NCBI GenBank assembly: GCA_016706685.1
Contig: JADJJE010000013.1
Location: 1 to 64,000 of the forward strand
DNA from: Sandaracinaceae bacterium
GTDB taxonomy: Bacteria > Myxococcota_A > Polyangia > Polyangiales > Houyiibacteriaceae
Direction of reading: 5' to 3'
DNA: 64,000 nt
How positions within the stretch are numbered: position 1 is the stretch's first letter; each line of letters opens with the position of its first letter. The notes under the pieces are model-generated. The model worked only from the letters and a program-made list of their open reading frames with translations, was not told the origin of the DNA and searched no databases. The position numbers and the translations under genes are program-made. This document shows, one piece after another, positions 56,382 through 64,000 of this stretch.

Positions 56382-58403
56382 ATGGGCCAGGCGCCGTCCA
56401 TCCTCGCCATCGACTCGAACATCTCGCACGACGCGTCCGTGACGGTGGTGCGGGACGGCGAGCTCTTCGCGGTGGAGTGCGAGCGGCTCGATCGTGTGAA
56501 GAAGTCGGGCGGGTACCGGGTGTCCATCGAGCGGAGCCGCGACGGGCTCACCTACCACCTCTCGAATCACGGCGATATCACGGACGCCATCCGCTACTGC
56601 ATGGACTTGGCGGGGCTGACCCAGGTGGATCACGTGATTCACACCGGACAGCCGAAGTACGTCCGGTTCCTCGAGCTAGCGCGCTACATGGCGCCCGGGG
56701 CGCAGATTCAGTCCTTCCCGTCCCATCACCTGGCTCACGCCTGCAGCGCTTTCTACTACGCCGACTTCCCGCGCGCCGCCGTGCTCGTGGTCGACGGGTC
56801 CGGACCCGAGCGTGATTCCGCCGCGTCGCTGCTCCAGTCCTCGTACTTCTTCGACGGAACCAATGTGCGAGGTGTGCGCCGCACCGGGACCACCGCCTAT
56901 CACCAGCAGGGAATAGGCCTCAACTACATGATGCACACCTTCCTCCTCGGGCACGAGGAAGGGTCCATCATGGGGCTCTCGTCCTATGGGGACGCCGCCC
57001 GCTATCCTCAGTCCATGCTGTACGAGTCGGAGGGACACATCTACGTGGACCCTAGCCGGTTGCCTCACCGTGTCAGCACCCACTGCCGCGAGGCCACCGA
57101 GTGCACGCTGCTGGGCCACTACGGTCTCAGCCTGGAAGAAGTCCACGAAGCGCGTGGTCACATCGAGAGCAGCGTGCTGGCCGACGTGGCGGCCCGGGTC
57201 CAGCAGGAGACCGAGCAACGGATGGTCCAACTGGCCAACGAGCTGTACGAGGCCACGGGCTGTGAAGCGCTCTGCATGGCCGGCGGGGTGACTCTCAACA
57301 GCGTGGCCAACCACAAGATCCTCGAGCAGACGCCGTTTCGCGAGGTCTTCATCCAGCCTGCGGCCCATGACGCTGGAATCAGCTTGGGGCTGGCGCTCTT
57401 CGCGCACCATCACCTGCACGGAGCTCCGCGGCGTCGGCGGCGCAACGTGTATTTGGGCAAAGCGTACACGGACGCCGAGATCGAGACTGCCCTGGCTCTC
57501 TACGCAGACCGCGTCACGTGGGAGCGGGTGCCCGCGGCCGCCCCTGCTGCGGCCGACCTCTTGGCGTCGGGCGAAGTCATCGGGTGGTTTCAGGGGCGCA
57601 TGGAGTTCGGGCCGCGCGCGCTCGGGCACCGCTCCATCCTCGCGCACCCGGGGTCTCTGGCCATCCGTGACCGCGTCAACGACATCAAGCAGCGCGAGCG
57701 CTGGCGACCGCTGGCCCCGTCTGTCCTGGCGTCGGCACTGCCAGACTACTTCGAGATGCGCTGCCAGAACGCCTATATGCTGTTGGTCGCGCAGGTCACC
57801 GAGCGCGCGCGACGAGAGGCCCCCGCCATCGTCCACGTGGACGGCACGGCGCGTCCCCAGGCCGTCGAGCCCGACGCCAGCCCCTTGCTCCACGAGCTCA
57901 TCACGGCCTTCGCGGCGCGCACTGGGCTCCCCATGGTGCTCAACACCTCGCTCAACACCAAGGGCGAGCCGCTCATCGAAAACCCAGAGCAGGCGCTGGT
58001 CTTCTTGCTGAGCAGCGGTGTCGATGCCCTGGTCGTCGGCAGCTTCGTGGCGCGACGCGGCTCGGGCGCTGGGCGAGTGCCCGCCATCACCGTACTCAAG
58101 ACTCCGGATGAAGGGCCGCCCATCGATCTCGAGCGCTGCCGCCCGCATCTCGAGAGCGCGCTAGTGGGCCTCGATGTCCGGGACATCGCGTACTTCAAGG
58201 GCGAGTACCACGTGATCTTGGGGGTCGTGGTGGGGTCCGAGCAGCGAACTCTCGATCTGGGCTTCCAGGTGGTCGACGGTCGCGTCGGTTCGCTCATGAA
58301 CCTCCGTCGCGGCAAGGCGTTTGCCGAGCGCCATCGTAGGCTGGTCGAGCCCTTCATCACCGCATTCGAGCGGTTCCTGGCCGAGTCGAGCGAGCCCAGA
58401 TAG
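56382..58403 (+). CDS. Carbamoyltransferase (NodU/CmcH/TobZ family)
   Basis: This is a 673-aa O-carbamoyltransferase. The N-terminal Carbam_trans domain has an actin-like fold: 'ILAIDSNISHDASVTVVRDG', the metal-binding His pair in 'PSHHLAHACSAFYYA', then 'VVDGSG', 'HEEGSIMGLSSYGD' and 'CMAGGVTLNSVANHKIL'. The C-terminal domain carries 'GWFQGRMEFGPRALGHRSILAHP' and 'VLNTSLNTKGEPLIENPEQAL', both diagnostic. Family members transfer a carbamoyl group to a sugar, antibiotic or Nod factor, making carbamoyl adenylate in the first domain. The length fits. No sugar or antibiotic biosynthesis genes lie beside it, so the acceptor is unknown. By eye the codons seem somewhat less GC-extreme than neighbours, perhaps from transfer, but this was not measured. 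Confidence 0.92.
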   Translation: MGQAPSILAIDSNISHDASVTVVRDGELFAVECERLDRVKKSGGYRVSIERSRDGLTYHLSNHGDITDAIRYCMDLAGLTQVDHVIHTGQPKYVRFLELARYMAPGAQIQSFPSHHLAHACSAFYYADFPRAAVLVVDGSGPERDSAASLLQSSYFFDGTNVRGVRRTGTTAYHQQGIGLNYMMHTFLLGHEEGSIMGLSSYGDAARYPQSMLYESEGHIYVDPSRLPHRVSTHCREATECTLLGHYGLSLEEVHEARGHIESSVLADVAARVQQETEQRMVQLANELYEATGCEALCMAGGVTLNSVANHKILEQTPFREVFIQPAAHDAGISLGLALFAHHHLHGAPRRRRRNVYLGKAYTDAEIETALALYADRVTWERVPAAAPAAADLLASGEVIGWFQGRMEFGPRALGHRSILAHPGSLAIRDRVNDIKQRERWRPLAPSVLASALPDYFEMRCQNAYMLLVAQVTERARREAPAIVHVDGTARPQAVEPDASPLLHELITAFAARTGLPMVLNTSLNTKGEPLIENPEQALVFLLSSGVDALVVGSFVARRGSGAGRVPAITVLKTPDEGPPIDLERCRPHLESALVGLDVRDIAYFKGEYHVILGVVVGSEQRTLDLGFQVVDGRVGSLMNLRRGKAFAERHRRLVEPFITAFERFLAESSEPR

Positions 58404-58425
58404 CTGAAGAAGCTTCCAGTCCGCG

Positions 58426-58782
58426 ATGCGCCACTCGCCGACGTTCTCCGCTTCCCGCGCCATCCGGCTGGCCATGTGTGGCTGCACCGCCTGTGACCAC
58501 CATGAGGAATGCTGCGGGGAGGCTCGCGAGCTGACGCGTGTCACGGTCGGGGACGCCGAGGTCACGCTCTCCGTGGACGTGCTGGACCATCACCGGCCGC
58601 TCATCCCTCGCGTGCGATCCAGACTGGAGCGGGCCGCCCGCAGGCTGCTCCACCATGGAGCGCGAGCGTGGTCACACTGCCGCACGGGGCCTCGGAAACA
58701 AGGGGAATGCGAGCTCCAGCGCGCCCGGAGCGCGGTGGCACGCGCCTCGCAACGCGTGTGTCTCGAAGGAGACCACCCATGA
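58426..58782 (+). CDS. Doubtful small ORF, 118 aa, coupled to the MBL gene
   Basis: This region is the only candidate gene in the 375-bp gap after the carbamoyltransferase. The ORF begins MRHSPTFSASRAIRLAMCGC and is Cys/His-rich early on (MCGCTACDHHEECCG). A stretch with good third-position GC follows (RELTRVTVGDAEVTLSVDVLDHHRPLIPRVRSRL), and after that it is Arg-rich and less convincing. Its stop overlaps the following ATG by 4 bp (ATGA), which favours reality. Against it: no family is recognised, and an internal sigma-54-like site would lie within it. An in-frame ATG at 58474 (MCGCTAC) is another start. Confidence 0.35.
   Translation: MRHSPTFSASRAIRLAMCGCTACDHHEECCGEARELTRVTVGDAEVTLSVDVLDHHRPLIPRVRSRLERAARRLLHHGARAWSHCRTGPRKQGECELQRARSAVARASQRVCLEGDHP
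58736..58750 (+). promoter_or_regulatory. Candidate sigma-54 promoter before the MBL-fold and activator genes
   Basis: TGGCACG at 58736-58742, with GC at 58749-58750 in TCGC, has the exact GG-N10-GC spacing of -24/-12 elements. It is a perfect -24 and a one-base-off -12 (TCGC for TTGC). It lies 43 bp before the MBL gene's ATG, with AAGGAGA in between. As the activator gene follows, autoregulation is conceivable. Confidence 0.35.
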
Positions 58783-59694
58783 CCCGCAACAGCACGCATC
58801 CCCCGTCCACCACTCTCTCGCGCGAGCGCACCAGCGTCACGTTCTGGGGCGTCCGAGGCAGCCTCGCAGCCCCCGGCGAGGCCACGCGCCGCATCGGCGG
58901 AAACACCAGCTGCGTGGAGCTGCGCAGCGGAGCCACCTCGCTGATCTTCGACGCGGGCACCGGCCTGCGCGCGTGCGGCGAGGCGCTCGTGCGTGAGCCC
59001 GCGCGCGACCTGCACCTCTTGCTCTCGCACCTGCACTGGGACCACATCCAGGGCTTCCCGTTCTTCGTGCCGGCCTACGTGCCCGGCACGCAGCTGGTGG
59101 TGCACGGGCCCTGTGCGCAGGACACGCTGCGCGAGACTCTCGAGACGCAGATGCGGGCGCCCAATTTCCCGGTGCGCTTCGCCGACCTGCGCAGCCACGT
59201 GGAGCTGCGGGGTACGCAGGCGGGAGTCACACAGCACCTGGGTGACTTTGCCGTGCGCGCGGCCCTCCTGAACCACCCGGGCGGCGTGTTTGCCTATCGC
59301 ATCGAGTCGAGTGACGCGGTGGTGGTGTACTCCGACCGACCACGAGCACGGCAGCGCCGCGGACGAGCGCTTGGTGGAGCTGGCCAAGGGCGCCGACGTC
59401 CTGATCTACGACGCCATGTACACGCCCGAGGAGTACCGCGGCGAGGCCGGTCCCAGCCGCGTGGGCTGGGGACACTCCACCTTCGAGGAAGCCGCGCGCG
59501 TGGCCACGGCGGCGGGCGTGAGGCAGCTGGTGCTGTTCCACCACGACCCCTCGCGCAGCGACGACCAGGTGGACGCGCTGGTGTCCCGGGCGCGCGCGCT
59601 GTTCCCCAGCACCATCGCGGCGCGCGAGGGCCTGCGCCTGCTGCCCGGTGCGGGAGACCAGAGCGAGGCCGTGCTGCACGCACGAGTCGCGTGA
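58779..59694 (+). pseudogene. Metallo-beta-lactamase-fold hydrolase, broken by +1 frameshift
   Basis: The ATG at 58779, with AAGGAGA 7 bp upstream, opens a good frame through 'FWGVRGSLAAPGEATRRIGGNTSCVE', 'LIFDAGTGLRACG' and the metal motif 'LSHLHWDHIQGFPFF'. It continues through 'LNHPGG' to 'VVVYS' at ~59,330. From there the good sequence continues in the +1 frame ([20 protein letters not shown], then [12 protein letters not shown], '[10 protein letters not shown]', '[13 protein letters not shown]') to the stop at 59694. The span is 916 nt, one more than a multiple of three. One extra base in TCCGACCGACC would restore YSTDHEHG. All metal ligands (HxHxDH, H, D, H) are spread over both halves. 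Sequencing error and real inactivation are both possible. The next gene is the sigma-54 activator. Confidence 0.8.
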
Positions 59695-59723
59695 ACGCGC
59701 GGAGGCGAGTAGGCTCCGTGCAC

Positions 59724-61184
59724 ATGTCTCGGCTCTCGTTGCTGGTCGATCTGTCTGCGGTGCTGGGCCGGCAGATCGACCTCGACACGCTGCTCGCGGC
59801 AGCGGCCACCCGCATCGCCGAGGCCCTGCACGCCGAGCGCGCCACCATCTGGATCGCCGATCCGGGCGAGGGCGGCCTGGTCTCGCAGGTGGCCGTGCTG
59901 CCCGAGGTGGCGCGGCTGGTCCAGCCGCTCGGCGTGGGGCTCTCGGGGCGCGTGGCCCAGACCGGGGAGCGCCTGCTCATCCCCGACGTCACGCGCGATC
60001 CACGCTTCGACAAGCGCACCGACCAGCAGACCGGCTGGACCACGCGCAGCATGCTGGTGGTGCCCATCCGCGAGCAGCCCGACCAGCCCATCCGCGGCGT
60101 GCTGCAGGTGCTCAACAAGGTGTCGGGCACCTTCGTGCAGGAGGACCTCGACTACGTGACCGCGCTCGGCCGGCAGCTGGCGCTGGTGTTCTCGCTGACC
60201 AGTCTGCACGCGGAGCGGCGCACGCAACCGGGCCTCACGCTGCGCGGGCGCTTCAACAAGGTCATCGGGCGCAGCCCCGCCATGGACGCCGTGTACCAGC
60301 GCATCATGCTGGCCGCCGAGACCGACGCCACGGTGCTGCTGCAGGGCGAGACGGGCACCGGCAAGGGCGTGTTCGCGCGCGCCATCCACGATAACTCCAA
60401 GCGCCAAGCCGGACCGCTGGTGGTGCTGGACGCCACCACGCTGCCGGCCCAGCTCATCGAGAGCGAGCTCTTCGGTCACGAGCGCGGCGCCTTCACGGGA
60501 GCCAACCGGCGCGTGCTCGGCAAGGTGGAGCTGGCGCAGGGCGGCACGCTGCTGATCGACGAGATCGGCGACCTGCCGCTCGAGAGTCAGGGCAAGCTGC
60601 TGCGGCTGTTGCAAGACCGCGAGTTCGAGCGCGTGGGCGGGCGGGAGACCATCGCGTCCAGCGCGCGTGTGGTGTGTGCCACGCACCGGGACCTCGAGCG
60701 CATGGTGGCGGAGGGGCGCTTCCGCCAAGACCTGCTCTACCGCGTGAAGGTGGTGCAGATCGCCATCCCGCCGCTGCGCGAGCGCGGCGCCGCGGAGATA
60801 GCGCTGCTGGCGGCGCACTTCGGGCGCATGTACGCCGAGCGCTACGGTCGCCCGCAGCCCGAGTGGACACCGCGGGTGCTGGACTCGCTCGCCGCGCACG
60901 CGTGGCCCGGCAACGTGCGCGAGCTGGAGCACTGGGTGGAGAGCGCCGTGGTGCTGTGCCCGGACGGACAGCTGCAGCCCTTCGAGCCACATGCGTCCAC
61001 GCCGCCCACGCTGCGCGACGAGCGGGTGGTGCTGTCAGGCATCCCGATGGGGCTGACGCTGGACGAGGCCATTCGCGCTTACGCCCAGCGCGCGCTGGAC
61101 GACGCGGGCGGCAACAAGACCGAGGCCGCGCGTCAGCTGGGAATCGGACGCAACCGGCTCGCACGGGTGCTGGGTAGCGCCTGA
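59724..61184 (+). CDS. Sigma-54-dependent transcriptional activator with GAF sensor
   Basis: This is a 486-aa bacterial enhancer-binding protein. Residues ~1-165 form a GAF domain (ATRIAEALHAERATIWIADP, 'LSGRVAQTGERLLIPDV', 'SMLVVPIREQPDQPIRGVLQVLNK') that would bind a small ligand or signal. The AAA+ domain holds Walker A GETGTGKG at 208-215, the sigma-54-contacting GAFTGA at 255-260, Walker B 'GGTLLIDEIGDLP', 'RFRQDLLYRVKV' and the arginine-finger region. The C-terminus has a Fis-type helix-turn-helix ('GGNKTEAARQLGIGRNRLARVL'). It has no receiver domain, so it is probably ligand- rather than phosphorylation-controlled. The ATG at 59724 is preferred; an in-frame GTG lies at 59718. It is 29 bp past the MBL stop. 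Confidence 0.93.
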   Translation: MSRLSLLVDLSAVLGRQIDLDTLLAAAATRIAEALHAERATIWIADPGEGGLVSQVAVLPEVARLVQPLGVGLSGRVAQTGERLLIPDVTRDPRFDKRTDQQTGWTTRSMLVVPIREQPDQPIRGVLQVLNKVSGTFVQEDLDYVTALGRQLALVFSLTSLHAERRTQPGLTLRGRFNKVIGRSPAMDAVYQRIMLAAETDATVLLQGETGTGKGVFARAIHDNSKRQAGPLVVLDATTLPAQLIESELFGHERGAFTGANRRVLGKVELAQGGTLLIDEIGDLPLESQGKLLRLLQDREFERVGGRETIASSARVVCATHRDLERMVAEGRFRQDLLYRVKVVQIAIPPLRERGAAEIALLAAHFGRMYAERYGRPQPEWTPRVLDSLAAHAWPGNVRELEHWVESAVVLCPDGQLQPFEPHASTPPTLRDERVVLSGIPMGLTLDEAIRAYAQRALDDAGGNKTEAARQLGIGRNRLARVLGSA

Positions 61185-61242
61185 TCCAAGCGGCCACCGT
61201 GACAGCAGCGGGCCCGCGATCCGATCACCGCGGCGCCGACCG

Positions 61243-61257
61243 CCCCCCGGGGGGGGG
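61243..61257. repeat. Homopolymer junction C6-G9
   Basis: Six C residues are followed by nine G residues, in a noncoding gap of about 175 bp (61185-61360) between the activator gene and the next gene. Such tracts are prone to slippage in replication and to errors in sequencing. Nothing else was recognised in the gap. Confidence 0.8.
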
Positions 61258-61360
61258 TTGCGCAGCGGCGGAAAAATGTGCTCATCATGGAACCGGTGGT
61301 GTTCTCGCGCGGCGCTGCGCCTCGTCGTTGCGAGCCTCTCGGTGGCGCATGGGTGCGAAC

Positions 61361-62029
61361 ATGGCGCTGCACGATTTCTTCATGAAGCTCAACGTGGCTA
61401 CGGCTGGGCAGAACCCGAACGACGGGCTTCATCGCGCCCTGGCCGGCGTAGGTCTCCAGCCGCGTAGCCAGAGCGGAGCGCAGGCCGAGTACGGTGGCCA
61501 GTTCGAAGGGCGGCCTGCGATGCTTCGTGTGGACGGTAGCGCCGTGACCGCAGCCGGAAACGCGGCATACGGCCGGGCCATCGGTACTGAGGTAGCGGCG
61601 GGCCTCGGGCTGATCTCGGGGGGCTTCGCCGACTGGCGCAACCAGATGAACGAGCTGCACTCCCGGCGCGGGATGCGTGAGGCTCGCATGAGCTTCCACT
61701 TCGGCCTGGATGGTGGGCGCCCACCGGCAGCGCAGGTGCTGGTCTCGCGCGACGCGAGCATGGGCCACCCCGTGGCGCAGGACGTGTTCGTGCAAACCAG
61801 CCAGGAGGCGTGGCCGCACGTGACCCAAGCCTTCGTGGTGCAGCGCCTTCAGCAGGGGTCGTTCGACCAGATCCGCACGCAGCCCAACTCGACCTGGATC
61901 GAGGCCATCTTCATGCCTCGCATGGCGGACTACCAGCGCGTGGCGGCCGACCCTGCCGCCTTCGGACGCATGGTGGGCGGGACGCTCGGGGCCATGTCGG
62001 GGCTCGTCCAGATCTTGTGCCCGCGGTGA
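61361..62029 (+). CDS. Unknown protein, 222 aa
   Basis: I do not recognise this protein. The ATG at 61361 gives MALHDFFMKLNVATAGQNPNDGLHRAL; an in-frame ATG at 61349 would add 4 residues. It is Gly/Ala/Gln-rich with segments such as 'DGSAVTAAGNAAYGRAIGTEVAAGLGLISGGF', 'MSFHFGLDGGRPPAAQVLVSRD' and 'GRMVGGTLGAMSGLVQILC'. No signal peptide is seen, and no strong membrane segment. The extended C-terminal frame of the minus-strand gene overlaps the last 100 bp. Codon third positions are in line with coding. It may belong to an accessory secreted or stress-related family, but this is a guess with no support. Confidence 0.55.
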   Translation: MALHDFFMKLNVATAGQNPNDGLHRALAGVGLQPRSQSGAQAEYGGQFEGRPAMLRVDGSAVTAAGNAAYGRAIGTEVAAGLGLISGGFADWRNQMNELHSRRGMREARMSFHFGLDGGRPPAAQVLVSRDASMGHPVAQDVFVQTSQEAWPHVTQAFVVQRLQQGSFDQIRTQPNSTWIEAIFMPRMADYQRVAADPAAFGRMVGGTLGAMSGLVQILCPR

Positions 62030-64000
62030 CCCACCTCACGGCCCAACACCGCTGCGTCACGGTCTCCACGTGAGCGCTTGCGCGGGCGCCGTCGCGACGC
62101 CGTGACCAACGCCATCGTCGCAAGGCAGGCGGGCCACGCGCTCGCGCCCTCTCCGCGTTCGACGCTGCATCCCCCGCCCGTGCTTGGCGGGACGGGGCCG
62201 GCATCCACGTTGCCCATCCCGGCGTCCGGCACGATGACCGGGTCGCCCACGATGATGCTGTAGCCCTGCGTGATGGCGCAGAAGTACATGCCCCGCGCGA
62301 TGACCGTGAACGTGTAGACCGCGTCGCCCGCGGGCAGCGTGCCCGAAAGGGTGCCGTCGGTTGCGAGCGAGACGCCACCAGGGAGAGTTCCCGAACCCAG
62401 CATGTACGTGAAGTCGCCGCTCAGGCCCGTGACGCTCAGCGTGGCGTCGTAGCTCGCGCCCGGCTCACCTCCGGGCAGCGCCGCAGGCAGGAACGTGAGC
62501 GCTGGACACTGACCGATGGGCCTGACGTTCACGAGGCCCTCGCAGCCGTTCGCGTCGGTGGCCCGGATGTCGAGGTTGGTCTCCGACGAGTCCCCGAGCG
62601 TGCCCGACAGCGTGGCCGTGCTGGCGTCCCACATGAGCGGAGCCACCAGACCGCCAGTCGCGCTCCACGTGTACGGTCCCGTTCCGCCGCTGGCCGTGAA
62701 CGTCTGCGCGTAGGGAACGCCCAGCACCGGGTTCGGAATGGTGGCCGGCGAGATCGTGATGGTGGGGCAGTCGGTCTCCACCGTGTACGTGCGCGCGACC
62801 GAGCAGCCCGTCGCGTCGGTGGCGGTGATGGTCACGGACCCGCTGGCCATCCCCCCCGTGGCGGTGCCGGTGATGCTGCTGCCGTTGATGCCGAGACCTG
62901 GTGGCAGCGAACCGCTGGTGACCTGGTACGTGTACGGCAGCATGCCTCCGGTGGTGGAGAGCGCCTGCGAGTACGGCACCGTGGACACCACGCTCGGCAG
63001 GGTGCTGGGCGACAGCGAGAGGGGGTTGCACACCTTGAAGCATGTGGAGAACGCCGACGTGTGGGAGGCGGCGATGCTGATGGCGGTGGCCGTGATGTAG
63101 CGGCCCAGCGGGACGTCCGCTCCGAACGACCCCACCAACGTGGCGTGCCCCGAAGCGTCGGTGGTGATGCCAGCGCCGCCGAAGAGAGTCTCGCCGCGGC
63201 CGCCCGCCTCGCAGCTCGCGCTGTCGAAGTACTCGATGGCGTACTCCGTCGACGGGTTGCCCTCGAACGAGCCCTCGAGCGAGATGCTCCCGGCGCTCGG
63301 CACCGCCGACGTGAGGACGGGCGTGCTCGGCAGGACGCTGCCGGTGATGCCCCCCGTGGCGTGATCGAAGATGGAGTTACCCTCCACGATGGCGGTGCCC
63401 CCGGACTCGAAGCGCACGCCGTGCCCGTTGTGCGCGATGAGGTTGCCGTTCATCAGCGAGCCGATTCTCACCGCGGTGGCTCCGGAGACCAGCACGCCCG
63501 TCCCGTTTCCGAGCGAGCCGCTGCCCGTTGCGGGCACACCGATGCGATTGCGGAAGACGGCCGCGCCCGACCCGAAGAACCCGATCTCGACGGCGGCGCC
63601 CGTGTTGCCGGAGATCACGTTGGCCTGGTCCGCCATGCCCCCTCCGATGATGGCGGAGCTCGCTTGCACGGTGACGCCCGTGCCGTTGGGGATGGCGAGC
63701 GTCCCTGTGTGGTCGGTGCCGATGTAGTTGCCCACCACGCGCCCCTGGTTCCCGCCCAGGTACACACCCGTGACGTTCCCCGAGATGACGTTGCGCGTGG
63801 CCGCCGAGTTGCCGCCGACGTAGGCGATGCCCAGCCCCGAGTGCACGCCGATGGCGTTCGGGATGGCCGCCGTGCCTAGCGCGTTGGTGCCGATCAGGTT
63901 GCCCGCCACGGTGAACGTGCTGCCGACGCTCCCTTCGACGCCCGCGCCCGTGTTGCCCGAGATGACGTTGCCCGGGCCCACGTACGCGCCGGTGGTGGAA
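61930..64000 (-). CDS. Surface protein: beta-helix plus Ig-like repeats, MYXO-CTERM-like, N-terminus outside window
   Basis: At least 690 residues of a large extracellular protein are visible; the frame runs off the right edge. The upstream part is right-handed beta-helix repeat (recurring 'N-V-I-S-G-N-T-G-A', 'NLIGTN', 'GVTVQASSAIIGG'). About three 'putative Ig'-like domains follow (for example 'LPSVVSTVPYSQALSTTGGMLPYTYQVTSGSLPPGLG'). A Gly/Cys 'GGGCSVERGEG' precedes a hydrophobic segment 'WPACLATMALVTAS' and an Arg/Lys run 'RRRPRKRSR', like the MYXO-CTERM sorting tail. The frame does not stop there but continues 46 codons (to 61930) into the next gene's antisense. A frameshift or lost stop could explain it; then the true end would lie near 62,070-62,090. 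Confidence 0.75.
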   Translation of the reverse strand, partial: STTGAYVGPGNVISGNTGAGVEGSVGSTFTVAGNLIGTNALGTAAIPNAIGVHSGLGIAYVGGNSAATRNVISGNVTGVYLGGNQGRVVGNYIGTDHTGTLAIPNGTGVTVQASSAIIGGGMADQANVISGNTGAAVEIGFFGSGAAVFRNRIGVPATGSGSLGNGTGVLVSGATAVRIGSLMNGNLIAHNGHGVRFESGGTAIVEGNSIFDHATGGITGSVLPSTPVLTSAVPSAGSISLEGSFEGNPSTEYAIEYFDSASCEAGGRGETLFGGAGITTDASGHATLVGSFGADVPLGRYITATAISIAASHTSAFSTCFKVCNPLSLSPSTLPSVVSTVPYSQALSTTGGMLPYTYQVTSGSLPPGLGINGSSITGTATGGMASGSVTITATDATGCSVARTYTVETDCPTITISPATIPNPVLGVPYAQTFTASGGTGPYTWSATGGLVAPLMWDASTATLSGTLGDSSETNLDIRATDANGCEGLVNVRPIGQCPALTFLPAALPGGEPGASYDATLSVTGLSGDFTYMLGSGTLPGGVSLATDGTLSGTLPAGDAVYTFTVIARGMYFCAITQGYSIIVGDPVIVPDAGMGNVDAGPVPPSTGGGCSVERGEGASAWPACLATMALVTASRRRPRKRSRGDRDAAVLGREVGHRGHKIWTSPDMAPSVPPTMRPKAAGSAATRW

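Noticed and set aside
56318..56551. Longer start for the exported protein at 55730
   Set aside because: It would overlap the first codons of the carbamoyltransferase, and the resulting N-terminus would bury the signal peptide.

Overview
The window is a very GC-rich, gene-dense chromosomal segment. It carries several hallmarks of Myxococcota: a Ser/Thr kinase with a PEGA tail, a protein with an AgmX/PglI-type tail, MopE-like and RCC1-repeat lipoproteins, a MYXO-CTERM-like surface protein, giant TPR proteins and a sigma-54 activator. The mix with a K+-dependent-type membrane pyrophosphatase and an SctV-type export gate fits a Polyangiales/Sandaracinus-like organism. That placement is inferred from protein families only. 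I saw no rRNA, tRNA, CRISPR array, insertion sequence or prophage.

Left part (1-12.5 kb). On the minus strand: a mosaic MopE/RCC1 lipoprotein, engB, a lipoprotein, an unknown acidic protein and the start of glutathione reductase. On the plus strand, a tightly overlapping set follows: membrane Ser/Thr kinase, TPR-PEGA membrane protein, MopE-motif lipoprotein, then an MFS transporter. At 12.5-12.8 kb lies a hexanucleotide inverted-repeat element and a clear terminator for hppA.

Middle part (12.8-41.6 kb). Mostly housekeeping: hppA, a DedA protein, murJ, NAD-type isocitrate dehydrogenase, Hsp33, an MMPL/RND exporter, rpsT with a good sigma-70 promoter, holA and a ClpA/ClpC-like AAA+ unfoldase. 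A minus-strand unit then runs from 40.1 kb down to 27.0 kb. It holds two giant paralogous TPR proteins, a phosphoesterase-like protein, nadD and a Rossmann/DUF2520 protein, joined by one short gap and three stop/start overlaps. The second TPR gene is broken by an apparent +1 frameshift near 31,640.

Right part (41.6-64 kb). A DUF938 methyltransferase and a glycosyltransferase come first. Two paralogous unknown proteins then flank an SDR gene, followed by overlapping cobT-cobS-cobC. A second copy of the repeat element precedes an isolated sctV. An outer-membrane barrel gene lies behind a near-perfect sigma-54 promoter. Then come a repeat-containing unknown protein, a low-molecular-weight tyrosine phosphatase, an L,D-transpeptidase, a CbiX-type chelatase, a solitary carbamoyltransferase, a frameshifted metallo-beta-lactamase-fold gene, a GAF sigma-54 activator and a truncated MYXO-CTERM-like surface protein.

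The least explained items are the two-copy inverted-repeat element, the paired unknown family around 43-45.5 kb, the shared C-terminal domain of the giant TPR proteins, and the orphan SctV with a palindrome over its start codon. Two apparent single-base insertions could be assembly errors or real gene decay; the sequence alone cannot decide.
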